NCBI GenBank assembly: GCA_037043015.1 | Contig: CM073326.1 | Coordinates: 17,368,345 to 17,432,344, forward strand | Source: Bryum argenteum | Lineage: Eukaryota; Streptophyta; Bryopsida; Bryales; Bryaceae | Direction: 5' to 3' | DNA length: 64,000 bases | Part shown: positions 12,936 through 24,549 of the stretch, in pieces | Layout: each line of letters opens with the position of its first letter | Position numbering within the stretch: the first letter of the stretch is position 1 | Program-made: the position numbers and the translations under genes | Notes under the pieces: generated by a model | What the model saw: the letters and a program-made list of their open reading frames with translations, nothing else | Databases searched by the model: none | What the model was told of the DNA's origin: nothing

Positions 12936-14666
12936 TAGAAGGTATGTCAGTAGCACGTCGGAACTTCTGAACTTGTATATGTAGATGATGTAAATGTAAT
13001 TTTAGCTGGAGTAACAGATTGTTGATGAGGCGATTTGAGAATACGACTGCAACCATATCTAGTCTGTCTTTCTGATCGACCGTAAACTGTTCCCATTTTG
13101 CAATACATTTGTGCCAGGTCTTGTAAAATTTCAGACTCGGCCATGGTGTCGGAGTAACACGTCCTGGTCATTGATGCTATTGTGGTCGAGGATTGATTTC
13201 AGGGCGCGTCATTCATTGTCGGGGCGGGCACGGAGTACCATACTCGGGGTCGGAATTAAGTCTCCACGTCAGATTATGAGAAGTTTTCGTTCGTCACCCT
13301 AAGCCAATCATTCACAAGATGACATATATGTCAAGGCACCACCCTGTAACATAACGAATCAGATGATGATGGGACCTTTCCTTCCATTGTAGAAGAAGTT
13401 GAAGCTACTGTTTCTCTCGTAGTGTAACGTACAACTGTGCAATTTGAAACAGGATCAAGATGTGAACCTGTCTGTCAGATGTTGCAGTTATAATTTGTTG
13501 CTGCCTGATTATAAATTCTTACTCAGAATCAAATCAAAGACCCTCCCTCTTTGAACATTTGGACTTGTATCATTGCGTTCTTGAGCATCGCAATTTAATT
13601 TCGTGCAGTGTCTTGCACATCTGTTCATATATGCCTGCTAAGGGTTGATCCATCACTGCTTATTACTCAGTCGTTTAGGCTTTCAACATGTTGAATGTGT
13701 TATTGCGAACGCATTAGTCATCGTTACGGTGGTGAGTGACGGGTTTATAGCGATCTGTGTTAGCTAAGGTTATTAAAGTACGCTGCCACTTAGAGATTCA
13801 GATCTTCATGTCTACTGCTCCATATTGCGTCCTGCTCGTCTTGTACTCGTACATGTGCCCAATTCATAATACGGATTCATAATGTAGATTACGTCTTAAG
13901 CTTGTGCTGCTTTTTGCTTCTGATTAAATTCTTGTGCTGAACAATCGTTGTAGTTGGTGGATTGGTTCTTGGCTGTGAACTCCTCTCTGAAAACAATGTA
14001 GCTCGTTTCATGCTGACGTTTCTTTTTACCTTCATGTACCTGCGAGTTGTCTTGAAAGACTGTTGTATTCCATTAAACAGATCAAGATATTAAGGCAGCT
14101 TTTCTGAAGAGTACGATATTCAGTGAACACTCGGTCCTTTAGGCGCTGAGCAATTTGAGGTTCACTTCCAATATGTGTAAGTGTCGATTGGCGGTTATTT
14201 AGATGATCTAGTTTACATATATAGTTGAGCAGTATCGGAGGAATAACTATTTCACAGGAGCTAATTTGTAGTCACCAGAAACCTCAGAGGGGGAAACTCA
14301 AATGAAGTTCATCGATTATATCCATTGAACATTGAAGACATGATCCATCAGCTGTGACAAACGAACTGAGAAAATTGATTGCAAATCGGCAAAATAGAGA
14401 TTGTCATACAGAAAGAAATATCTGAGCAGGTATGAGTACTTTCTACTTTTACAAACTTACTAGACCCTAAAGTCTGTGCTACTCTGAAGAAGTGCAACTT
14501 ATGCTACTTCAAAGAGATAAATGTCGTGCTCGTATTCAATTTACATGTGAGCAGGTTTTTGTTTTATTCAACTTCGATCATCCAGGCTAACTATATTATC
14601 TCATAATGTAGACAATAATGTTCTCAACTAGATATATCTCTTCAAGCAAAATAATTTGAGGTTGAT
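12936..14666. other. Convergent intergenic region, kinesin and P450 3' ends
   Basis: This 1.7 kb holds the 3' untranslated regions of two convergent genes. Short frames (for example 13111-13302) lack family resemblance. No mobile-element ends or RNA gene were recognised. Confidence 0.5.
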
Positions 14667-17600
14667 TTATTGCCTGAGGCTCACGGTTACTTTTACTCCC
14701 TTTTCCATGACAAGAGTAGCCATCATCCGGTACTTCACGGGGTGCCCAGGCACTAGGTGAAATTTGAAGAAACGACATAGGATTGTCATGACCATCTTCA
14801 TTTGAATGTACGCGGAATCCTTGCCTAAGCAAATCCGAGGGCCAGCCTGATATCAACACATCGATTCATCAGTGCATCAAAATTCCTATTTTATTTTACA
14901 AATGAGAATAATGCAATAGGGTCCACTTTACTTCAGAGAGGCTTGAATGCATACGCACCTGAAAAGCACTGAATTTGAATGGATTTTCCTGAACGAACTT
15001 GCCGTCCTTCAAAAAGCGCTCAGGTTTGAATTCAAGCGCATCTTCACCCCACAAATGGGTCATCCGACCTTGGACATATGAAGCGTATGTAACTAGCCCT
15101 CCTTTCTTTACCTTGGTCCCGTCGGGGAGCACATCATCAGAGGCTACCCCCTTTGAATTCTGCAGATTCATCCGAATATAAGTATTTGCAGCATGTTAAT
15201 CCAAACTTGACCCTACTAGGAAAATATGGTTTTTTATTTATGTTCTTTCTCATGTTTATTAAGGGCATTGGTGGGAGTGAGGGGACCTGGGGTACGGCGG
15301 GATACAAGCGCATAGTCTCCGTGATGGCAGCATGAAGGTAAGGAAGCTTCGATAAAACATCATACGTGCATAGTGATGCATAATGTTTCATTTTCTCGCT
15401 TAGAGGTAAGCTTCGATAATTGTCATCCTCATGTTCCTCGAGAACGATAACTTCTTTGTAAATCTTGTCAGCCACGTCGGGGTTCTTCGTGAGGAGGTAC
15501 ATGAACCATGACAATGTTGCTGCTGTCGTATCCCTCCCTGCATAAATGGGCAACCATTCTTTTTAACATAACATTCTACTTCAACATCAAGCCAAAATTG
15601 ACGTGATGCCTCCATTCTTTCGGTTTGGAGCACATATACATTGCTTGCAAATTCAAATGCTAATGTTGCTTCCACCAACATCTACCCGTTAAACCTTGAT
15701 ATATGAATAAGATATTATTATAGCACACAACGTAATCGTGCTATTTTATTCATCATTTGTGCTATTTTATTCATCATTTATTGAAGATATCTGCAAGCAT
15801 TGGATGATTACCAGCTATTATAAAGTTGAGGATGATATCTCGCAAAGCCTTGTCCGTCATGGGCTTCACACTATCCTCCGCGCCCAACATGATGAACCGT
15901 GATAATAGATCTGCTTTCTGCACAATCTCAAATCATTGTTAGCTAATGGATCAAGTAAAATCAATTTTTAACGTCATTAATTGTTTTCGAGCTACAAATG
16001 GCTAGTTTAGACTTGGGCACAAGTTCAAAGCAACAAATACTAGCTCCTAAAGATAGCAAAATTGCCTAAATCACAAAAAATGACCTCCTTCTACTTCAAG
16101 ACCACAAAAGCACAATCTAAGCATCACTTAGAAGATCCAACCTTAAGATCTTGAATTTAACTTGACAAATTTGAATCAATGATCTCTCTTCATTTGTGAG
16201 ATTGTAACTGTCAAAATTGGTTGAGATTTGTTCCTAGGGGAACCCTCAAAGATCCGTTTCGTGTCTTCTGGGGTTAGATTGCCAAATATTATTTTAAATT
16301 TTCATCACATAGGTCATGCATTTGAGATAAAGTATCCACATTGGAACACCTCAAACATCAATGTTTCTACGTGGCTGCTAAACCAAAACCCTTCTTAATA
16401 AACAAGCGAAGTTAGTTAGAAGAACAAGTGTATGTCATGGGGAATCAGTTCCTGAGTTCTTTTGTTAGTAAATTTCTTTTGTCAGTTTCGGTGACCAAAT
16501 TCGAATTTTCTCACCATTTCTTTTCCTTGAGAGCTGGTGACCTCGAGTTCTGCGCGACGAGTCTTGATGACACTGTATGTGAAGTCATCAACCACCTTCA
16601 TGCTGCGCGTCAACACCGCCTCATATCCAACATTCAGACGCTGCTTCAATGGCCAAAACGGATCGAAGAACCGATATAGTACGGCTTCATTTGATGCGTC
16701 CAAGTTGGAGGCAAAGGGTACCGAGGGGAACGAGGGTGACAATGTGCCAATCTCCACACCGAACCCCACTTTGCAGATCCCGTCCAAGGTAAACCGCATG
16801 AACAGGTCCTGCACAAATAATCTAATAATCATTTACAATTCTAGATTTTTTAACACAGAATCCTTTTTTCACTTCCATAACTGCCTATACAACGGAACAG
16901 TAAAAGCTAATTATAATGTAGTGTGGGGGTTTACCTGCATGTCAATGGGTTGTTGCAAACGACATGCTTTTGCAACCATCTCTGCAAGAATAATGGAATA
17001 CTTGCGGAAGGCGACGGTGCTGAAGTCACGCAGCACGCGCGATGCGAATTCAAAGCTGGCCGTCTTACGCTGCTGCCGCCATATTTCCCCATCAACGTTG
17101 AAAATCCCCTCCCCAAGCAAGCTCTTGAAATTGCGCTGGAAAATCTCTCCCTGTTGCAAGTAAAGATTCAAAGTAAACTGATATTACCATCCATTTTAGT
17201 ATCTTAAAATAAATTTACAGAAGGTTCTAAAGCAAGTCCAGTGTTCATCAAGTACAAAATGACAGTCATTGTCATAATCTCAGGCTTGATGGCGACTTAT
17301 GTAAGGACAAAGTCTTAATTACAAGCAGAAGGGGCCGAGGAAAATGTGAACATGGAGGACATAAATAGTATGATGGCTACTTGAAAGGAAAGCTGTTGAA
17401 GGTGATGAGTGATTAGTTGATGAAAGATGAACATTCTTTACGTGAATTTGAAACCTGCATAGTAAATGGATTGAGACATATTACAAAACTCCTAATCCTC
17501 CTGACAAGAAGTGGATAGTGATAGTCTTAGGATTCATATGTACAGTCAAAGTTAATCACGTGGTAAGTAGACTAGTTGGATAGTTTTAAAGAAAAACCTA

Positions 17601-17957
17601 CAGGTGATATTTGCAGCTTTAAGAATTAAGGAAGAAAATGGCAAGTTAGTGTACCTTGGGGTAGTTGTTGAAGTTGGTCTTAAGGACATACTCAATATTG
17701 GCAGGGTCAACCGTGTAAGTATACACAATCCCCGGCAGAACAACACGAACCGACGTCAATCCCTTCTGGAAGTACCCCAGCAACCAGTCGTGCATGCCAT
17801 CGAAGTGGCTCACGATCTCCATGGCGCTTCCGATTATGGGCCACTGCTTCGGCTCCAACCGATCCCGCTGCTGCCACCGGTACATCCACAGCCACACCGC
17901 CGTCGCCACCATCACCACCACAGCCACTTGCCAACTCCCCATCCCTTCTTCCGCCAT
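14667..17957 (-). CDS. Cytochrome P450, CYP704-like fatty acid hydroxylase (CYP86 clan)
   Basis: ER-anchored haem monooxygenase. CYP704 enzymes omega-hydroxylate long-chain fatty acids for cutin or sporopollenin; the substrate here is inferred from the family. Exons in transcript order: 17655-17957, 16935-17150, 16515-16808, 15812-15917, 15287-15537, 14959-15159, 14667-14846 (516 aa, normal length). Residues about 8-26 form the hydrophobic N-terminal anchor, followed by a basic/Pro-containing hinge (QWPIIGS). The I-helix motif AGRDTT is at 306-311, split by an intron after the first base of the Gly codon. ExxR is ETMR at 380-383, PERF at 436-439, and the haem loop FSAFQ/AGPRICLG has Cys463 as ligand. 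All key residues are present, so the gene looks functional. The Met at 17957 was chosen because the upstream in-frame start would be GTG. The upstream side carries a degenerate tandem repeat region. Confidence 0.93.
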
Positions 17958-18009
17958 AGCTGCAGCAAGCTCCACACACTAATATCAGCCCCTCAGTCGC
18001 CTGCAGATC

Positions 18010-19560
18010 TAGCTTGCTTGCTTGCCCCACCGGCAGGCGTTAAACCGAATGCTATACTACAGAAGGAACATGCAGCTTTCGTGATTATGAGACTGATTCT
18101 CTTCACTATTCCTGCGAATGCTACATTCCTTCCATAACCTGCAGCTTATCCGCGATCATGAGACTGTTGATACTATTTATCTTGTAACGTGAGAGTTTCT
18201 GCAGGCATTGAACTGAATGCTACATTCCTTCCATCACCTGCAGCGTTCATGGACCACATTCGGAAGTTTCGAGACTGCTTTTCTTGTACTTCTAGCTACT
18301 AATTTGACTATTCCTGCAGGCACTGAACCGAATGCTATATTCCATTTAATGACCCCATCAAACTTTTGAGACTATTTCTTGTACTTTCAGCAACTAACTT
18401 GACTATTCTAGCGACAAGTTTGAGTCTATTTTGAGACGGTCCCACAGTCGCTTTCTGATGGTTTATCGGTTGGGGTCGAGCAAGAATGAGACCGGTTGTT
18501 AGTTCAATGAATTTGTTGCCTGTTTCTCTAAAAACCTGACGATTTGCAGATACTAACAACTTCTGGTAGACCGAACCTCTGCTCCTACACGGTAGTTCGT
18601 TGACTGAGAACACTAGTAGGTTTGATCGACATCTCACCGGCGGACATGATTCGAATGACAACCTTTGATCAATCAGCTGCTGCTGCTGCTGCTGCTTTGG
18701 ATCTTAGAACGTGAACCGGAGTTCGGGGTTTGCAGATACTAAAAGCTCCTCACTGGCAGCTCTTAGACACAGATGTAGTCTCATTCGACACATCGCCACC
18801 TGCAGACAACGATTTGAATAAAAAACTTACAGCTAGCAGCACTCGGGATTTGCATACTCGGAAAGACCAATCTAGATTTACTCGGTCACACCCGACCTGC
18901 AGACTTCGTGGACTACTTTGCAAAACCTGAACCAGCACTTGGACTTTGCAGATACTGTAAAACCCCTGCTGCTGATAGTTGATATTCCAATGACGTTTCT
19001 TAGTTCGTCACTCTGCTCCTACAGTACTAACAGTGCACTTCGGGAAGCCATTACTGTACTAATCAGTTCTACCCACCTCTAGAGCTTCATCGCAGTGTCA
19101 GCTTCGCTTGACATATACCCACGTAATGACAAGTTCCTCCGATAGCACTTTGGGGTTAACTTTGGGAATACTAATTACCAACCCTGGTAGTAACCTCAAT
19201 GACGTTACCCTGCTCCTCGAGTACAGTGTACTTACGAAAGCTATCTATATGGTAACTACCACTAGTTCTATTAAATCGATTTGACTCAAAACCACCTTTC
19301 GAGCTTCATCTAGACACAAAACCAAAGTCAGACTTTCGAGCTTCGACACCTGAAGCATGCAAGACAAGGAATTTGCCGATTCTAATTAAGAACCTGCCAG
19401 ACCTCAATGATGTAACATGGTTCGTCACGCTGCGCCTTCAGGAGGTTACAGTGTACTTGAGAATGCCATTACTGCACCTTGATGGTAACTACCATTTACA
19501 TTAATCAGTTCCGTCCAAGCATCAACCTGTCGTGAGCACTAATTACGAACTTGCATGTGC
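18010..19560. repeat. Degenerate tandem repeat region upstream of the P450
   Basis: Two diverged repeat types are visible. Between 18030 and 18420 a block containing GAATGCTAYATTCC and CCTGCAG recurs at about 18040, 18115, 18206 and 18325. Between 19020 and 19520 a block of the type ACAGTGYACTT...GCCATTACTG recurs at about 19020, 19215 and 19445. Words such as TTTGCAGATACT recur between them. The region lies directly 5' of the P450 start and may contain its promoter. Confidence 0.5.
18677..18696. repeat. GCT trinucleotide microsatellite
   Basis: A short uninterrupted run of GCT triplets (about seven units) lies inside the upstream tandem region. It is not in a recognised reading frame. Confidence 0.8.
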
Positions 19561-20520
19561 ACACGTAATCGAAACGACGACTGTGTGTCCATGTGTATGA
19601 GGTTTCGCTCAAATCGAGAAGAGAGAATGAAGAATTTTATCGCCGGACAAGCCACATGTTCAGGGTCAAGCATATACTGATTGTGCAATTAATCAATTGA
19701 TTAGAAAACTAGTAAGAAACTATACTGCATTCCTCTGATAGAGTAGAAGCGGCACAGAAATGGTTGGAGACTGTAAGTTATTCTGTACGTGAACAGCAGC
19801 ATGATGAATGAGGTGCTGACCACTCAGGGCATTTTTTACTTTATTTTCGAATTTTTCGAATTCTCTTGAGAGACTAGCTGGTGTACTTTCTCTGATTGTA
19901 CTTGATGAACGTACCATTGTATATTTAAGTGTACCAGTTTACAAATTAGTTTTGCTTGCTGGTGTCCGCACAGCACCAGAAACCTGAAAGTCAGGGTCTA
20001 TGGCACATATGAGGTTAGTAGTGATTATTGGGTGATAAAGTATCTTAGTCAGATCAATAATGGGCGTGATATAGGTGGAATTTGTTTTCAAGAAAGGTGA
20101 ATACTTGTCTGTAATATCATTGCTTTCACTTTGTAAGTTAGAACTCAGATTCTGTATATTTGGAATTATTCACTGCATCATTATCATAAGTTAGAACCTT
20201 ATGCAACATTGTCAAACGTCATACAGACATTCACCTTCTGAGAAGGCATACGAAATCAAAGAGGCAAATGTTCATGTTTTTACTATGCATTTTTTAGTAT
20301 GATTGGACATTCTCGTCTAAGTGGAAGTCCGTTTTACATGTCAAACACGACAATTTAGACAGACATTATGGAAAGTGTGTCATGTAAGACAACCCTAGTT
20401 AGGACCTCAATTCTGTAAAGATTTGTTTTACTCACTGCCCATTATGAGGTGGGAGGTACGACATTGCATGTGTAAATTTGTAATACTTCATAATCATGTG
20501 TACATTGTACAATAAGGATC
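19561..20520. other. AT-rich intergenic DNA without recognised features
   Basis: Only short frames without family resemblance occur. No repeat ends, RNA genes or coding signals were recognised. Confidence 0.4.
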
Positions 20521-21039
20521 GGTTTACACTACAGTGGAAAAGATCACCACTGTCCACATACTCGGAGGGGATTAATGGTCCGGGGGATGAAACATTTAGT
20601 GAGGATGGTGATGCATCTTTACACATCTGAGCACATGGAACTTTGATGGCATGTCCGTTTTGTTCAGATCCTGCTGTGCAGATTCTGCCATGCACTCATT
20701 GTTCATTCAAGTGAAGTAGTTGGGTGCATGGTGTCATACTTGTCGTGTTATTACCTTTGATGGTTTGGCTTGTCATACTTGCATGCATTCGTTGTCGGCT
20801 TGGATATCGCCCTCATTTTGATCTCTAGCATCTCACAATGTACCATATACGGTAGATACTCATTTGCAATTTGAACAAATCCTCTTGTGCGAGTTTACAC
20901 TACGGTGGAAAAGGCCACCAGTCGGTTCAGAATTTCATTTTCAACCAATCACATTTCAAGAGCCTCAATTTCAATCAATCACATTTGATGAATTTTTCAT
21001 TCTTTCTTGACCGTGGACTTCTCCACCATAGTGCAGACC
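20521..21039. repeat. Inverted-repeat element with GGTTTACACTAC-type ends
   Basis: The left end GGTTTACACTACAGTGGAAAAG (first 20 bases shown: GGTTTACACTACAGTGGAAA) matches, with a few changes, the reverse complement of the right end (GGTCTGCACTATGGTGGAGA). A third copy of the motif lies inside at about 20892. No clear target duplication was found, so the boundaries are provisional. It probably represents a decayed DNA transposon or two nested ones. Confidence 0.4.
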
Positions 21040-21820
21040 GGCTCTCACCACAACATGTGGAAAAAAGCAGTGCTATGAGAAATAGCAAAATCCAAACTTC
21101 CCTACTGGGCTTATTAGTGAACATACTCTCGAAATGCACCTATGCCCTAGGATAAGGAATGTTTCTAGCAATTTGACCGTTCCATTTTGTAAGCTTCAAA
21201 ATTTTGAAGGGGTCAACTTGGAAAAAAAATATCGGTTAGTGATTCTTACTTTAAATTTTTCAAAGCACTTAACTACCATAATAAAGTAAACTTCAAAAGA
21301 TATATATAGTTTAAAAATCTAAATATAGAATATAATAATAATAATCTAACCACTTTCCTTCATTGTGTATTCTATCTCCTTGCCTCTATTCAATGTTTTT
21401 CAAAGATATATATATGCAAAATTTATTCAGTTGTTGGGTTATAGTATTTCCACACTCGAATTAAAGGTATGTTGAAACCCTCATGGGCAGAAAGTGAGAG
21501 TTGGCCTTTTGATCAGCTGAGACCCATGCACCATAAATGGAAAACTGTGTCCTTTTCTTTATTAGGTAAGAAATTTGTTTTTAATGTCAGGGTAGTTAAT
21601 GGGGTTGCATGTGGCAGGAGCAATTACCCTGTCTGAACTCAATTGGATGTTACACAAGCAGCCGGCACTCTGGTCCAAAGGGTTATTAAACATGCTCATC
21701 AAGTCATTACTAATATCAGGAATTATTGAAACTGTCAATATGTGTAGAGTTTTGATTTCGTTTAAAAAAGCAGACAGAGAGTAGAAGACTTTTGGAGTTT
21801 GGAGACGATTACGTAGAGAG

Positions 21821-22098
21821 GGGTCTCTTTATTTCTCCCCTACGAGCGTGGCTCGTATGCCAGGCTCGGTGGGGATCAATTTTCTGGCCCTTCCCGTTTC
21901 CCCCATTTGGGGCCATTTTTTGAATTTTTTTTTGCAAAATTTGGGGCCTGGGGCCCCAAATTACCCTTGGAAGCCCCCTTTGTGTTCAAATGGGCCTAAA
22001 CAAATTAAAAAATAGGGGCAGATTTTACCCCACCCTCCCCACCCCCACCCGAGCCTGGCATCCAAGCCACGCTCGTAGAGGATATTTAGACACTCCCC
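21821..22098. mobile_element. 278-bp MITE, copy 1, with 8-bp target duplication
   Basis: Imperfect terminal inverted repeats of about 50 bp begin GGG and share the core CTACGAGCGTGGCT...ATGCCAGGCTCGG. The 8-bp direct repeat GTAGAGAG flanks both sides (21813-21820 and 22099-22106). The interior is G/C-run rich (GGGGCCTGGGGCCCC) and non-coding. A nearly identical copy in the opposite orientation lies at 51114-51392. An 8-bp duplication with GGG ends could fit Mutator-like, Merlin or hAT elements; I cannot decide between them. Confidence 0.85.
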
Positions 22099-22156
22099 GT
22101 AGAGAGTAAAGGATGCCTGCTAGGGCATGCTTGATTTTAAGGACCTTGCGTGTGAG

Positions 22157-22470
22157 GGGGTGGGGTCCTTAAACCCTAAACGTTCCTACTGTCGTTTTTC
22201 TACATTCTGGATGACCCTCTGGTATGTTTGGAGCGCTGCCATTTTGTTATCCAGTTGAGTTTTCATCCGCCATTTTTTTCCCACCGTGGGTAAACGGGTC
22301 TAGTTTACTTTGGGGCTTTTCTTGTTACCGCGTAGGCGATTTTGTGAATTTTCTACAGCATTTTGAAAGGAGGAAGGTTTTGGTTTTGAGGTTGAATGTG
22401 CAAAAACTTGTCAAATTTTTATACTTTGGGTAGGCTTTGGGCAATTGGGTGTGCCTTGAAATTTTAAAAA
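22157..22470 (+). mobile_element. Decayed relative of the 1-745 TTAA repeat
   Basis: The start reads TTAAACCCTAAACG followed by a decayed hairpin (CTGTCGTTTTTCTACA) and CTGGATGACCC, matching the terminal layout at 745 and 57379. The frame at 22224-22433 resembles the frame on the minus strand at 552-755. The right end is unresolved. Confidence 0.35.
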
Positions 22471-23383
22471 GAAATTAGTTTAGTGGGTAGGATTATGTAA
22501 AGAGAAGTCATGATTTAGAAAGAATTGGTGGCTCATTCATTTACTACTCATGCCAAGGAGCGTCCTACTGTCTACACTCCCCCCCAACTCACAAAGCTTA
22601 TTACACCCACTGCACTTTTGCTAAAAGAATGGATTTCAACATGAAATAGCGATCCATATTTCAATACTCTATTAATAGATTTCAGCATTTGTGATTCAAC
22701 ATTTTAAACACACATACAAGAAGTAGTTCAAGACTCAAAATTTGATTCTCAATTACCACATACCATTTACCAAAAGCACATCAATGCCATAAATTAGATC
22801 CAAATTAGAAAGCCAGAACTTTTATATTTTGCATTTACCAAATGCATATACAAATGGGCAAGAAGTCCAACCTTCCTACCTAACTGTTTTTCTTCTCCTA
22901 ACAAGCATGAATCACTCGATGGACTTGGTAGAGGTGGCCAAACAAGAGATTGAGAGGTGGGGAGTTCAAGAGAAGGGGTTAGGTAGTAACAAATTGAGCT
23001 TTTGAGGACCCTATCGAACAAGACTTATCTCCTTGCGTTGTCTTGTTCTAAGAAGATTCAAAAGAGAGACTCCCCTAGTGGATTACAGCATTTGTTCTAC
23101 TATCACCTTAGTGGGATCCTTGGGTGGGTTGAGAGTGTACCTGAAGGGGACAAAAATGGTATTAGTCCATTGGTCTATAGTTTAGTTAGAGGAATTTGGC
23201 CTTCAAAAAACAATGGTGACAAGAAGGAGTGGAGACAATTTCAGTTTGAGAGACATGAGACAAACAATACAAATGGAGGTAGGTAACACATACATGTCTA
23301 CGGGGAGTAGAGGTCATACTACCATGCATGCACCCGTTAGTTGCTGCAAGGTCAACTTAGGAGGCCAGCCTAGGAACTGGACA

Positions 23384-23642
23384 TCAAGGGAGAGTGAACA
23401 AGGAATCAAGCCGAGAGCAGAGGCTTCCACAACTGACGATCTCAACATCAAAGGAGAGACAGTGGATACAACATCAAGCCGAGAGCACATGCTTCCACAA
23501 CTGACCATCTCAACATCAAAGAAGAGACAATGGATACAAAATCAAGCCAAGAGCACAGGCTTCCACAACTGACCATCTCAACATCAAAGGAGAATGGACA
23601 AAGAATCAAGCCGGGAGCACAGGCTTCCACCGACCATCTCAA
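23384..23642. repeat. Tandem repeat of about 66-bp units
   Basis: Nearly four adjacent copies of a unit containing ATCAAGCCGAGAGCAC, GCTTCCACAACTGACC and ATCTCAACATCAAAG. Copies differ by a few bases and the last is shortened. Reading frames on both strands pass through it without resembling any family. Confidence 0.85.
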
Positions 23643-24247
23643 CGTTATACGAGCAACAACTCTGGTGAGTCCATATTGTACGTATATTAATATTGTAAAT
23701 GGAAATTAGGCTCTTGTTACGTACATGATTTAATTATTCTATTGTTAGTGCTGATATGGTCAGGTCTTTGCATAACAAGGTGGCGGAGAGGGTCAGACAT
23801 ACCATGTTGGACTCCTTTTATGATCTGGAATGTGGAAAATGTTGCAATTAGTAAGACGTTGATCTTCAATCACCAAAAATTCAACACAAACTAAAAAGAT
23901 TGTAAAGTAAGATCAACATATCAGATGTGTATTACTTTCAGATTACGCATAAGCACATGTCAGATCAACATTTTAACTGTGGTTCATGTGACATACCTTT
24001 GGCCTTGCATGTCGGATCCGCCAAAGCAGAATTTACCCGCAACCTCCAAAAGGGTGTTGCCAACAACGAGCGCCCGGAGCGGGAGAACAAGATCCGCTGC
24101 ATCAACCATACTAGCGGATTAAACAACGAGTGAGAGAACAAGATCCGGTTCAGCAACGGTAGCGGCGGATCGACCAATGCACATGATCATTCTTCCGCTA
24201 GCAGTGAGCACAAGAGAATCCGCTAAACCACAACAACCAGTCGCAAC

Positions 24248-24549
24248 CACTAGTAGAAAATGGTACTAAAAGTGACAAACGTAATGACTTGACCGTAATG
24301 ACACATTTTAATTGTGCTTCTAATAACATCAAAATAAATTATGATATTTGTCACTTTTTCTTATATTTTTTTGGGTCATAATAAGCAACCACATCCTCAA
24401 TTCCTAATAGAGTAATAAAAAAAATTAGGAAAAGTGACAAATATGATAATTTATTGTGATGTCATTAGAAGCACAATCAAAATATGCACTTTGTATCATT
24501 ACGGTCAAATCATTACGCCCATCATTTTTAGTGCCAATTTCTACTAGTG
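24248..24549. mobile_element. Fold-back CACTA-type MITE
   Basis: The ends are CACTAGTAGAAA and its complement TTTCTACTAGTG. Inverted repeats of about 115 bp cover most of the 302-bp element, leaving a small central loop. The flanking triplets are AAC and AGC, a possible but imperfect 3-bp duplication. CACTA-starting ends identify the superfamily. A transcript would fold into one long hairpin. Confidence 0.7.

Noticed and set aside
16537..17163. 208-aa plus-strand open frame
   Set aside because: Antisense to two conserved P450 exons and the intron between them.
17604..18137. 177-aa plus-strand open frame rich in His and Pro
   Set aside because: Antisense to the first P450 exon; composition mirrors the hydrophobic anchor coding sequence.
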